DNA from: Bifidobacterium phasiani
GTDB taxonomy: Bacteria; Actinomycetota; Actinomycetes; Actinomycetales; Bifidobacteriaceae
NCBI RefSeq assembly: GCF_019331775.1
Contig: NZ_JAHBBD010000011.1
Coordinates: forward strand, 17,431-81,430
Direction: 5' to 3'
DNA length: 64,000 nt
A program made the translations under genes and the position numbers. Below the pieces are notes generated by a model, which saw only the letters and a list, made by a program, of their open reading frames with translations, was not told the DNA's origin and ran no database searches. Shown here one piece after another: positions 1-13,860 of the stretch; within the stretch, counting starts at the first letter, position 1, and every line of letters starts with the position of its first letter.

Positions 1-4499
<4,499 letters not shown>

Positions 4500-4504
4500 A
4501 GCGC

Positions 4505-4543
4505 GGCCCGGCCGGCCTCGCACGACGGCCGCCGTGCCGGGCC
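4505..4543 (+). terminator. Hairpin after ligA
   Basis: GGCCCGGC at 4505-4512 pairs perfectly with GCCGGGCC at 4536-4543, with further GGCC pairing possible inside the loop. It begins six bases after the ligA stop. No U-run follows, which is common for actinobacterial terminators. Confidence 0.45.
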
Positions 4544-4614
4544 GGAAGCCCGGGGCGACGCGGCGGCCGACACCATGACCGGTAACCGATGCCGGTGCTA
4601 CCAAGGAGGTTGCG

Positions 4615-6303
4615 ATGAAGATAGTGATCGTTGGCGGCGTGGCCGGCGGCGCGAGCGCGGCGACGCGGCTGCGCCGGCTCGACGAGCGGGCCGAGATCGT
4701 CATGCTGGAGCGCGGGCCGCACGTCTCGTTCTCGAACTGCAGTCTGCCGTTCCGCCTGAGCGGCACGGTCGACGACACCGACCGGCTGCTGCTGATGACC
4801 CCGCGGTCCTTCGCCGCGCGCTACCGCGTCGACGCCCGCGTCAACAGCGAGGTCGTCGCCATCGACCGCGCCGCCCACCGCGTGCGTGTGCGCGACCTGG
4901 CCGCCGGCCGCGAGTACGACGAGCCGTACGACAGGCTGATCCTGTCGCCGGGCGCCGACGCCGTCGTGCCGTCGATCCCCGGCATCGAGGGCGCGGACGT
5001 GTTCACCGTCAAGAACGTCGTCGACATCGACCGGCTGCAGACCTTCCTGACCGAACGCGGCGTGCGGCGCGTGTCGGTGGTCGGCGGCGGGTTCATCGGC
5101 GTCGAGGTCGCCGTGAACCTGGTCGAGGGCGGCTACCGGGTCGCGCTGGTCGAGGCGGCGCCGCAGATCCTGTCCACCTTCGACCGCGACATGGTGCAGA
5201 TCCTGCACAAGGAGATGCTCGACCACGGCGTCGAGCTCATCGTCGGCGACCAGGTGGCCCGCTTCGACGGCAACGCCATGACCCTCGCCTCGGGGCGCGT
5301 CGTGGAGGGCGAGGCCGTCGTCATGGCGGTCGGCATCCGCCCGAACACCGCGATCGCGGCCGAGGCCGGCCTGGAGCTCGGCGGGCGCGGCGCGATCCGC
5401 ACCGACGCGAGCCACCGCACCACCGACCCGGACATCTACGCCATCGGCGACGCCGTCGAGGTGACGAACGCGCTGACCCACCGGCCGATGTCGCTGCAGC
5501 TGGCCGGTCCCGCGCAGAAGCAGGCGCGCCAGGCCGCCGACAGCATCGCCGGCCGCACGGTGCGCAACACCGGCTACATCGGCTCGAACTGCATCAGGGT
5601 GTTCGACCTGAACGCCGCGGGCACCGGCATGACCGCCGCGATGTGCGAGCGCGAGGGGCTGCGGTACGACTACGCCTACGTGATCCCGATGGACAAGGTC
5701 TCCCTGATGCCCGACGCCAGCCCGCTGCACCTCAAGCTGATCTACGAGGTGCCGACCGGGCGCGTGCTCGGCGCCCAGGCCATCGGCCGCGGCGACGCCG
5801 CCAAGCGCGTCGACGTGGTCGCCACCGCCATCAAGTTCGGCGCGAGCGTCGACGACCTGCGCGACCTCGAGCTGTGCTACGCGCCGCCGTTCTCGAACGC
5901 CAAGGACCCGGTGAACCTCGCCGCGATGGTGGCCGGCAACCTGCTCAACGGCGACTACCGGCAGGTGCACGTCGACCAGGTGCGCGGGCTGGTCGAGTCC
6001 GGCGCCGCGATCATCGACGTGCGCGAGCCGGGCGCCTACGCGAGGGCGCACCTCAAGGGCGCCGTCAACATCCCGCTCACCCAGCTGCGCGACCGGCTCG
6101 ACGAGGTGCCGCGCGACCGGCCGGTCTACCTCAACTGCCGCTCGGCGCAGACCAGCTACAACGCGGTCCGCGTGCTGCAGGGGCACGGCTTCACGAACGT
6201 GGCCAACGTGGCCGGCAGCATGCTCGGCGTCAGCCTGCACGAGTACTTCACGGACGTGACGCAGGGGCGCGAGCCGATCGTCACCGGCTACGTGTTCGAC
6301 TGA
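4615..6303 (+). CDS. CoA-disulfide reductase-like flavoprotein with C-terminal rhodanese domain
   Basis: Cytosolic FAD/NAD(P)H-dependent oxidoreductase of 562 residues. The N terminus has the FAD dinucleotide fold (VIVGGVAGG), and a single redox cysteine lies in SFSNCSLPF (Cys42), the position used by the CoA-disulfide reductase/NADH oxidase/polysulfide reductase family. A second Rossmann motif, VVGGGFIGVE, binds NAD(P)H. Residues about 450-550 form a rhodanese domain with active-site loop NCRSAQTS (Cys about 508). Family members with this architecture reduce CoA disulfide, CoA-persulfide or polysulfide; which substrate is used here cannot be read from sequence. The start is fixed by a perfect AAGGAGG seven bases upstream. 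It is followed in the same direction by an Mrp-type ATPase, which fits a sulfur/Fe-S or thiol-stress role. Confidence 0.85.
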   Translation: MKIVIVGGVAGGASAATRLRRLDERAEIVMLERGPHVSFSNCSLPFRLSGTVDDTDRLLLMTPRSFAARYRVDARVNSEVVAIDRAAHRVRVRDLAAGREYDEPYDRLILSPGADAVVPSIPGIEGADVFTVKNVVDIDRLQTFLTERGVRRVSVVGGGFIGVEVAVNLVEGGYRVALVEAAPQILSTFDRDMVQILHKEMLDHGVELIVGDQVARFDGNAMTLASGRVVEGEAVVMAVGIRPNTAIAAEAGLELGGRGAIRTDASHRTTDPDIYAIGDAVEVTNALTHRPMSLQLAGPAQKQARQAADSIAGRTVRNTGYIGSNCIRVFDLNAAGTGMTAAMCEREGLRYDYAYVIPMDKVSLMPDASPLHLKLIYEVPTGRVLGAQAIGRGDAAKRVDVVATAIKFGASVDDLRDLELCYAPPFSNAKDPVNLAAMVAGNLLNGDYRQVHVDQVRGLVESGAAIIDVREPGAYARAHLKGAVNIPLTQLRDRLDEVPRDRPVYLNCRSAQTSYNAVRVLQGHGFTNVANVAGSMLGVSLHEYFTDVTQGREPIVTGYVFD

Positions 6304-6413
6304 CCGGCGGCGCGCCGTGCGGGCCCGCGCGCGTCCGGGGCGCCGCCGCGGCGCTCTGGCATGGCGTGCGATAACCCGCTAGGGTGGGACGCGTGCGACA
6401 ACAAGGAGGAGCG

Positions 6414-7511
6414 ATGGAACGGATCGAAGCCGAGATCTACGAACGGCTGGGCAAGGTCATCGACCCCGAGCTCGGGCGCTCGGTCACCGAACTGGGCATG
6501 ATCCCCGCGATCGAGGCCGTCCCCGTCGGCGAGGGCGCGTATGACGTGACCGTGCACGTCGAGCTCACCGTCGAGGGGTGCCCGCTGTCCGAGGCGATCA
6601 CCCGCAAGATCAACGCGGCCGTCGCCTCCTACCCCGACGCGCGGCTCGTCCCGCACATCGAGGTTTCGACGATGGACGACGACAAGCTCGCCGAGCTGGT
6701 CGCCGGGCTCAAGGCCGAACGCCGGCGGAACCCGTTCAACAAGCCGGACGTCAAAACGCGCATCTTCGCGATCGCCTCGGGCAAGGGCGGCGTCGGCAAG
6801 TCCTCGGTCACGGCCAACCTCGCCGCCACGTTCGCCGCGCTCGGCTACGACACGGCCGCCATCGACGCCGACATCTACGGGTTCTCGCTGCCCGGGCTGT
6901 TCGGCGTCGACACCCAGCCCACCAACCTCAACGGCATGCTGATGCCGGTGACCGCCTGGGGGGTCAAGCTGATCTCGATCGGCATGTTCGCCGGTGCCGA
7001 CCGGGCGATCCTGTGGCGCGGGCCGCGCCTGCAGCGCTCGCTGGAGCAGTTCCTGTCCGACGTGTGGTGGGGAGAGCCGGACGTGCTGCTGCTCGACCTG
7101 GCGCCCGGCACCGGCGACATGGCGATCTCGGTGGCCCAGGCGCTGCCGAACGCCGAGATGGTCGTGGTCACCACCCCGCAGCCCAGCGCCTCCGACGTGG
7201 CCGTGCGCTCCGGGCTGGTCGCGCTGCAGGTGCCGATGAGGGTGCGCGGCGTGGTCGAGAACATGAGCTGGTTCGAGCATCGCGGCGAGCGTCTGGAGAT
7301 CTTCGGCGCGGGCGGCGGCGCGCGGGTCTCCGAGCAGCTGACGCGCGCCCTGGGGCACGATGTGCCGCTGCTGGCGCAGCTGCCGCTGATCCCCGAGGTG
7401 CGCGAGACCGGCGAGGCCGGGCGGCCGGCGGTGCTGGACGCCTCCGGCGCGCTGCGCGACGACGGGTTCGGCGCCACGTTCAGGGAGCTGGCCGAGCGGC
7501 TGATGCGCTGA
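6414..7511 (+). CDS. mrp: Mrp/NBP35-family P-loop ATPase (Fe-S carrier type)
   Basis: 365 residues. An N-terminal MIP18/DUF59 domain (residues about 1-85, including DPELGRSVTELGM) precedes an ATPase domain with the deviant Walker A SGKGGVGKSS (about residues 121-130) and the ENMSWF segment typical of Mrp. Family role: ATP-dependent carrier or assembly factor for Fe-S clusters. The C-terminal CxxC that binds the cluster in many homologues is absent: the equivalent stretch reads ENMSWFEHRGERLEIFG with no cysteine, as I recall for other actinobacterial Mrp proteins. ATG at 6414 was chosen because AAGGAGG lies just upstream; an in-frame GTG at 6384 precedes that ribosome site and is unlikely. Confidence 0.88.
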   Translation: MERIEAEIYERLGKVIDPELGRSVTELGMIPAIEAVPVGEGAYDVTVHVELTVEGCPLSEAITRKINAAVASYPDARLVPHIEVSTMDDDKLAELVAGLKAERRRNPFNKPDVKTRIFAIASGKGGVGKSSVTANLAATFAALGYDTAAIDADIYGFSLPGLFGVDTQPTNLNGMLMPVTAWGVKLISIGMFAGADRAILWRGPRLQRSLEQFLSDVWWGEPDVLLLDLAPGTGDMAISVAQALPNAEMVVVTTPQPSASDVAVRSGLVALQVPMRVRGVVENMSWFEHRGERLEIFGAGGGARVSEQLTRALGHDVPLLAQLPLIPEVRETGEAGRPAVLDASGALRDDGFGATFRELAERLMR

Positions 7512-7891
7512 GACCCCGATGCGAGAGGACACGCCGACGAGGACGTTCGGGATGCGCAGGATTTTCCGACACGAATCCCGGCCCCTCGCCGGACTCCTTC
7601 GACCTCGGGAAACCGGTGGCGCGAACCGCGGCGTCGCATCAATGTCAACGGACCGTGTCGACCGTGGATGATGCCTGCCGCCGTAATGGTTTTCACGATT
7701 CAACCCACGCGTCCCCATGTGGACGGCACACCCTTCCGTCCGTGGCCGGACCGGCTCGATACGCTCCGACTCCTTCGGCGGAACCCCCGTAACATGGCCG
7801 TTACCGGAGAAATCTGAGAGAAATCCGAGCGTAACCGAAACAGTGTGATCGCCTTCTACGTTATTGCCCCAACACGAGGGGAGGTGTTCAC
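7512..7891 (+). other. Intergenic leader of the liv operon
   Basis: 380 bases without a credible gene. It contains short palindromic words and, near the 3' end, GTAAC boxes described separately. No clear -35/-10 pair was recognised. The ribosome site GAGGGGAGGT lies about seven bases before livH. Confidence 0.4.
7789..7841 (+). promoter_or_regulatory. GTAAC-type boxes upstream of livH (possible GlnR-like operator)
   Basis: GTAAC-N6-GTTAC spans 7789-7804, and GTAAC-C-GAAAC spans 7831-7841. The first matches the GTnAC-N6-GnnAC form described for the actinobacterial nitrogen regulator GlnR in Streptomyces. A similar GTTAC-N6-GTTTC occurs upstream of glnA here. Binding is inferred only. Confidence 0.3.
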
Positions 7892-9310
7892 ATGGAGAAG
7901 CAAACCGCGTCATTCCCACGCGCGAGATGGCGTTTCCTGCGCCGTATGCCATGCCTGATGATTGTCGCCGTGGGCATCGCCGCGATGGCTGTTCCGGTAC
8001 AGGCTCAGGCCGCCGAAGCCGTGGCCGTCTGCAATCCGACGGCGCAGAACGGCTGCGTCAACGGCATCCTGCAGGACGCCGGCAAACAACCCGTGGCCGG
8101 GGCCACGGTCACGCTGTCGGGCGCCGAATCGGCGCAGACCACCACCGCCGACGACGGCACATGGGCGTTCGCGGTGGAATCCGACGGCGAGTACACGGTC
8201 GCCATCGACGAATCCGTGGCCGAACAGTACGGTCTGACCGCATCCAGCATGGACGTGACCATCGAAAAGAACAGCTTCGACAAGCAGCGGGCCGTCGTCC
8301 GATTCGACCGGACGACGAACGACGCGGCCTCCGGAACCGACATGCAGGGCGACGGAACGAACTCGACCGGCGCCGATTCCGATTCGAAGGCCGCGTCGGA
8401 TTCCTCCGCCGCCGGGTTCGGCTCCACGATCGGCGCCAGATTCTGGCAGCAGCTGTACTCCGGCGTCATCTTCGGCCTGATGCTGGGGCTGATGTCCGTC
8501 GGCATGAACCTGGTGTACGGCACCACCGGCCTGAGTTCGTTCTCGCACGGCGAGCAGGTCACTCTCGGTGGCCTGGCGTGCTACGTCGGCACGCAGCTGC
8601 TCCACTGGCCGCTGCCCGTGTCCGCCGTGTTCGCCGTCGCCGTCGGCGCGTTCACCGGCCTGCTGCAGAACGAGGTGCTGTGGGCGCCGCTGCGCCGCCG
8701 GCACGTCGGCACCATGCAGCAGATGATCGTGACCATCGGCCTGTCGATGGCCATGCAGTACATCTTCCAGTTCCTCTTCGGCGGCGACATCAAAGGCATC
8801 ACCCGTTCGATCCCGGACACGTTCGACATCGGCCCGATCACCACCGACTGGCCCACCGTCATCTCCGCGCTCATCGCCATCGTCGTGATCGTCGGCGTCA
8901 GCATGTTCCTCTACCACACCCGGTTCGGCCGCGCCACCCGTGCGGTCTCCGACAACGCCGCGCTCGCCGCGGTCTCCGGCATCGATGTCGAACAGGTCGT
9001 ACGCATCGTCTGGATCCTGTCCTGCGCGCTCGCCGCGCTGTCCGGCGTGCTGCTGGGCATCTACCTCAACGGCATCTCGTGGAACACCGGCGCCACACTG
9101 CTGCTGCTGATGTTCTCCTCGGTCACGCTCGGCGGCCTCGGCACCGCCAACGGCGCGCTCGTCGGCTCGCTGGTCATCGGCGTCATGGCCGACATGAGCA
9201 CGCTGGTCATCCCCGACGACATGCGCTACGCCAGCGCGCTGGCCATCCTCATCATCGTCCTGCTGATTCGGCCGCAGGGCATCTTCGGCAAGCAGCAAAG
9301 GGTGGGCTGA
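7892..9310 (+). CDS. livH: Branched-chain amino acid ABC transporter permease LivH with secreted-type N-terminal domain
   Basis: 472 residues, much longer than the usual ~290-300. Residues 1-41 look like a cleavable signal peptide (basic RARWRFLRR, hydrophobic core, AQAAEA). Residues about 42-140 resemble a carboxypeptidase-regulatory/CNA-B-like beta domain (QDAGKQPVAGATVTLSGAES, DDGTWAFAV), and a Ser/Thr/Asp-rich linker follows. The permease proper starts near residue 180 (FGLMLGLMSVGMNLVYGTTG) and has the many hydrophobic segments of the LivH family. It would pair with LivM in the membrane, powered by LivG/LivF, and receive substrate from lipoprotein LivK. The extra domain should lie outside the cell. 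ATG 7892 has a good ribosome site and gives the complete signal peptide. The operon runs livH-M-G-F-K with touching or overlapping genes. Confidence 0.88.
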   Translation: MEKQTASFPRARWRFLRRMPCLMIVAVGIAAMAVPVQAQAAEAVAVCNPTAQNGCVNGILQDAGKQPVAGATVTLSGAESAQTTTADDGTWAFAVESDGEYTVAIDESVAEQYGLTASSMDVTIEKNSFDKQRAVVRFDRTTNDAASGTDMQGDGTNSTGADSDSKAASDSSAAGFGSTIGARFWQQLYSGVIFGLMLGLMSVGMNLVYGTTGLSSFSHGEQVTLGGLACYVGTQLLHWPLPVSAVFAVAVGAFTGLLQNEVLWAPLRRRHVGTMQQMIVTIGLSMAMQYIFQFLFGGDIKGITRSIPDTFDIGPITTDWPTVISALIAIVVIVGVSMFLYHTRFGRATRAVSDNAALAAVSGIDVEQVVRIVWILSCALAALSGVLLGIYLNGISWNTGATLLLLMFSSVTLGGLGTANGALVGSLVIGVMADMSTLVIPDDMRYASALAILIIVLLIRPQGIFGKQQRVG

Positions 9311-9311
9311 C

Positions 9312-10295
9312 ATGGATATCCTCACCATCATCACCAACACGCTGGGCGAACTCATCGCCCCCACCACCGCGGCCTACGCCCTCGCCGCGATGGGACTGAA
9401 CATCCACTTCGGCATGACCGGCATGTTCAACATGGGACAGGCGGGCTTCATGCTGCTCGGCGCCTACGGCTTCGCCATCACGCAGTCGATGGGCTGGAAC
9501 CTGATCGGCTCCGTGCTCATGGCGATCCTGCTCGCCGTCGTCTACGCGGTGCTGCTCGGCATCCCCACACTCAAACTCAGCCCCGACTACCTGTCGATGG
9601 TCACGCTGGCGGCCGCCGAGATCATCCGCATCATCGGACGATCCACCTCGATGACCGACGTCACCGGCGGCTCCGCGGGCATCTCCCCGCAGGACTTCAC
9701 CACGCAGTTCGAATCGCTGTCGCCGTTGCCCGACAAGTCGAGCACGTTCCTGCTGTGGACATACAGCGACAACATCGCCGACTCGTGGTGGCTGCGCATC
9801 GTCGCCTGGATCGTCGTGCTCATCGCCGCCCTGCTGTGCTGGCGCTGGTTCCACTCGCCGTGGGGCCGCATGCTCAAAGGCATCCGCGAGGACGAGAACG
9901 CGATCCGCTCGCTGGGCAAATCGGTGATGCGCTGCAAGATGCAGTCGCTGATCCTCGGCGGCGTGTTCGGCGCGCTCGCCGGCATCCTGTTCGTGCTGCC
10001 GCGCTCCGTGCAACCCGATTCGCTCGGCCGTCAGGTCACGTTCTACGCGTGGACGATTCTGCTGCTCGGCGGCGCCGCCACCGTGCTCGGCCCGATCGTC
10101 GGCTCCTGCGTGCTGTGGGTGCTGCTGACGGGCGTCAAGGAGACCATGCGCGTCGCCATCCCCGAGACGCTCGTCTCGTCCAATCAGATCGAGGCGCTCG
10201 GCTGGGTCATCGTCGGCGTCGCGCTGATGTGCCTGGTCGTCTTCCGGCCGCAGGGCATCCTCGGCGACAGAAAGGAGCTGGCGTTCCATGCGTGA
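9312..10295 (+). CDS. livM: Branched-chain amino acid ABC transporter permease LivM
   Basis: 327-residue integral membrane permease, partner of LivH. Typical LivM features: NIHFGMTGMFNMGQAGFMLLGAYG near the N terminus (residues about 30-55), many hydrophobic helices, and a cytoplasmic coupling segment around WGRMLKGIREDENAIRSLGK (about residues 183-202). It ends FRPQGILGDRKE. The start lies one base after the livH stop, so translation is probably coupled. The family transports Leu, Ile, Val and sometimes other amino acids. Confidence 0.93.
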   Translation: MDILTIITNTLGELIAPTTAAYALAAMGLNIHFGMTGMFNMGQAGFMLLGAYGFAITQSMGWNLIGSVLMAILLAVVYAVLLGIPTLKLSPDYLSMVTLAAAEIIRIIGRSTSMTDVTGGSAGISPQDFTTQFESLSPLPDKSSTFLLWTYSDNIADSWWLRIVAWIVVLIAALLCWRWFHSPWGRMLKGIREDENAIRSLGKSVMRCKMQSLILGGVFGALAGILFVLPRSVQPDSLGRQVTFYAWTILLLGGAATVLGPIVGSCVLWVLLTGVKETMRVAIPETLVSSNQIEALGWVIVGVALMCLVVFRPQGILGDRKELAFHA

Positions 10296-11378
10296 CATGC
10301 ACAGGACCGACGGACGAGCGAACGGCGGCGCCGGCGGCGGGACCGCGGCGGGGCGGGGCGCCCGCCCGGACGACAAGCCGTTCTACGAGCTGAGCCGGTG
10401 GGCCACCAAGGTCCCGCAGGAGGAGCGCACGCTCATCTCCACCGCCTATCGGGACAAGGTGGAGGAGGACCTGAAGTTCGTCGAGAACGTCCCCGGCGTG
10501 CCCAAACCCGACCCGATCCTCGTCGCCGACGGCGTGACCCGCCGCTTCGGCGGCATGACCGCGGTCGACGTGAGGCATTTCGAGCTCGAGCGCCACGGCG
10601 TCACCGCGCTCATCGGGCCGAACGGCGCCGGCAAGACCACGTTCTTCAACCTGCTCACCGGCTTCGACGCCCCTAACACCGGCACCTGGCGCTTCGACGG
10701 GCACGACCTGGGCCGCGTGCGGCCCGAGCAGGTGGCCCGCATGGGCATGGTCCGCACCTTCCAGCTGACCAAGGTGATGAGCCGGCTCAGCGTGCTCGAC
10801 AACATGCTGCTCGGCGCGCCGGACCAGCCCGGCGAGGGGATGTTCCGGGCCCTGTTCCCGTTCACCTGGCGGCGCCGGGAGAAGGCCAACATCGAGAAGG
10901 CCGAGGCGCTGCTCGAACGCTTCCTGCTCATCAAGAAGAAGGACGACCTCGCCGGCTCCCTCTCCGGCGGCCAGCGCAAACTGCTGGAGATGGCCCGCGC
11001 CCTGATGCGCGACCCCCAGCTCGTCATGCTCGACGAGCCGATGGCCGGCGTGAACCCCGCGCTCAAGCAGTCGCTGCTCGACCACATCCTCGCCCTGCGC
11101 GAGGAGGGCACCACCGTGCTGTTCGTCGAGCACGACATCACCATGGTGCGCCACATCGCCGACTGGGTCGTCGTGATGGCCGAGGGGCGCATCGTCGCCG
11201 AGGGCCGGCCCAAGGAGGTCATGCGGGATCCGTCCGTCATCGACGCCTATCTCGGCGCCCGCGCCGACATCGACCTCGGCGACGACGCGGCGCTCGGCCG
11301 TCTGGAGGCGGCGGATGGCGCCGCCGCGACGGACGGCATGACGGAGACGGGCGGCGCGTCCGCCGGAAGGGAGGCGCG

Positions 11379-11382
<4 letters not shown>
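10288..11382 (+). CDS. livG: Branched-chain amino acid ABC transporter ATP-binding protein LivG
   Basis: 364 residues. It overlaps livM by eight bases, with AAAGGAG upstream of its ATG. A ~70-residue N-terminal extension (Gly/Ala-rich, then charged) precedes the ABC domain, so it is longer than the usual ~255. Motifs: Walker A GPNGAGKTT, signature LSGGQRKL, Walker B LVMLDEPMAGVNP, switch histidine in EHDITMV. The MAGVNP form is characteristic of LivG. The C-terminal ~50 residues are Ala/Asp-rich. Confidence 0.93.
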
Positions 11383-12275
<893 letters not shown>

Positions 12276-12280
12276 ACGCC

Positions 12281-12308
12281 GGCCGCGCGCCGCACCGGCG
12301 GCGCGGCC
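12281..12308 (+). terminator. Strong GC hairpin between livF and livK
   Basis: GGCCGCGC (12281-12288) pairs with GCGCGGCC (12301-12308), with GCCG-CAC-CGGC inside. It may be a processing or partial termination element that sets the livK to livHMGF ratio, because livK continues in the same direction. Confidence 0.45.
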
Positions 12309-12368
12309 TCAGGACCGAGACGAGAGGGGACCTGCGGGGAGCGCAACCCCGTGGAAAGGAGAAACACC

Positions 12369-13640
12369 ATGAACATCAGGAGAATGACCACGATGGCGAC
12401 GGCCCTCACCGCCGCCGCGGTCCTCGCCCTGGCGGGTTGCGGCTCGTCCGGCGCCTCGGACGACAAGGGGGATGCCGGCACGTCCGCGAAGACCGACCAG
12501 TTCGTCCTCGGCGAGCTGTGGCCGGAGACCGGCTCCCTGGCGTACCTCGCGCCGCCGGAGATCGCCGCGGGCAAGCTCGCGGTGCAGGACATCAACGACG
12601 CCGGCGGTGTGCTCGGCAAGGACGTGACCACGGTGGACGCCGACACCTCCGACGCCGACCACGCCGACCAGAACAGCTCCGCCACCCAGTCCGTGCTGTC
12701 GAAGGACCCCTCGTTCGTCATCGGCCCCGCCTCGAGCTCGGTCGTCAAGAACGTGTACAAGACCATCACCTCGCAGAAGATCCCGATGCTGTCGATGGGC
12801 GCCACGTCCACCGACTTCTCGGGCCTCGACCCGTACTTCTTCCGCACCGTCGCGCCCGACAGCGTGCAGGGCGCGGTCATGGGCAACCTCATCGCCCAGG
12901 ACGGCGTGCAGAACCTCGCCATCGCGGTGTTCAACGACGAGTACGGCACCGGTCTGCGCGACGTGATCGTCAAGACCGTCGAGGCCGCCGGCGTGAACGT
13001 CGTCTACGGCGAAAGCTCCGACGCCTTCGACCCGACCGAGACGAACTTCTCGTCGATCGCCACCGCCATCAAGGCCACGAACCCCGACGCGGTGCTCGTC
13101 ATCGCGTTCGACCAGACCGTCCCGCTGATCAAGTCGCTGGCCTCCGCCGGCGTGGACACCCACAAGCTGTACCTCGTCGACGGCAACACCTCCGACTACT
13201 CCGGCGACTTCGACGCCGGCCTGCTCGAAGGCTCCAAGGGCACCATCCCGGGCGTCAGCCCGACCGACGACTTCGTCTCCAGGCTCGAATCCACCGGCGT
13301 CGACCTGGGCGGCACCACCACCTACGCGGCCGAGACCTACGACGGCATCATCCTGGCCGCGCTCGCCGCGCAGAAGGGCGGCAGCGCCGACGGCGAGACC
13401 ATCCAGAAGAACATGGCCGCGGTCTCCGGCGCCGACGGCGGCGAGGCCTGCGACTCCTACAAGGCCTGCCTCGCCCTGCTCAAGGACGGCAAGGACATCC
13501 AGTACCAGGGCGTGACCGGCATCGGACCGTTCAACAAGAACAACGATCCGAGCAGCGCGAACATCGGCGTGTACGTCTTCGACGGCGACAACAAGCCGCA
13601 GTTCGACCACACCCAGTCGGGCGACGTGCCCACCGACTGA
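12369..13640 (+). CDS. livK: Branched-chain amino acid-binding lipoprotein LivK
   Basis: 423-residue extracellular solute-binding lipoprotein of the type 1 periplasmic-binding fold. The signal sequence ends in the lipobox LALAGC (Cys about 26), so the mature protein is lipid-anchored. Family-typical segments include LWPETGSLAYLAPPEIAAGKLA, the FVIGPASSSV region, and YAAETYDGIILAALA. ATG 12369 was chosen over the GTG at 12351 because GGAAAGGAG lies just upstream and the signal peptide then has normal length. It is the last gene of the liv operon. Confidence 0.93.
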   Translation: MNIRRMTTMATALTAAAVLALAGCGSSGASDDKGDAGTSAKTDQFVLGELWPETGSLAYLAPPEIAAGKLAVQDINDAGGVLGKDVTTVDADTSDADHADQNSSATQSVLSKDPSFVIGPASSSVVKNVYKTITSQKIPMLSMGATSTDFSGLDPYFFRTVAPDSVQGAVMGNLIAQDGVQNLAIAVFNDEYGTGLRDVIVKTVEAAGVNVVYGESSDAFDPTETNFSSIATAIKATNPDAVLVIAFDQTVPLIKSLASAGVDTHKLYLVDGNTSDYSGDFDAGLLEGSKGTIPGVSPTDDFVSRLESTGVDLGGTTTYAAETYDGIILAALAAQKGGSADGETIQKNMAAVSGADGGEACDSYKACLALLKDGKDIQYQGVTGIGPFNKNNDPSSANIGVYVFDGDNKPQFDHTQSGDVPTD

Positions 13641-13698
13641 TTCGCGCGCAATACACGTCGTCGCTCGGCGTGCCGCGCGACGATCCCCCCCACCAAGT

Positions 13699-13728
13699 GG
13701 TGCCGTCTTCCCCAGCGGAGACGGCACC
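13699..13728 (+). terminator. Terminator of the liv operon
   Basis: Perfect ten-base stem GGTGCCGTCT (13699-13708) / AGACGGCACC (13719-13728) with a ten-base loop, 58 bases after the livK stop. Confidence 0.75.
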
Positions 13729-13860
13729 GTCCATCCGTTGACGCACATCCGACCGACGCGGTCCGGCACCATATCGAGACCATGTGCGGGCGCGGGGGCT
13801 GAGCCATTGGAGCGTGCGACCCCCCGACATGTCCGCCATACCAACCATGAAGGAGCAATC

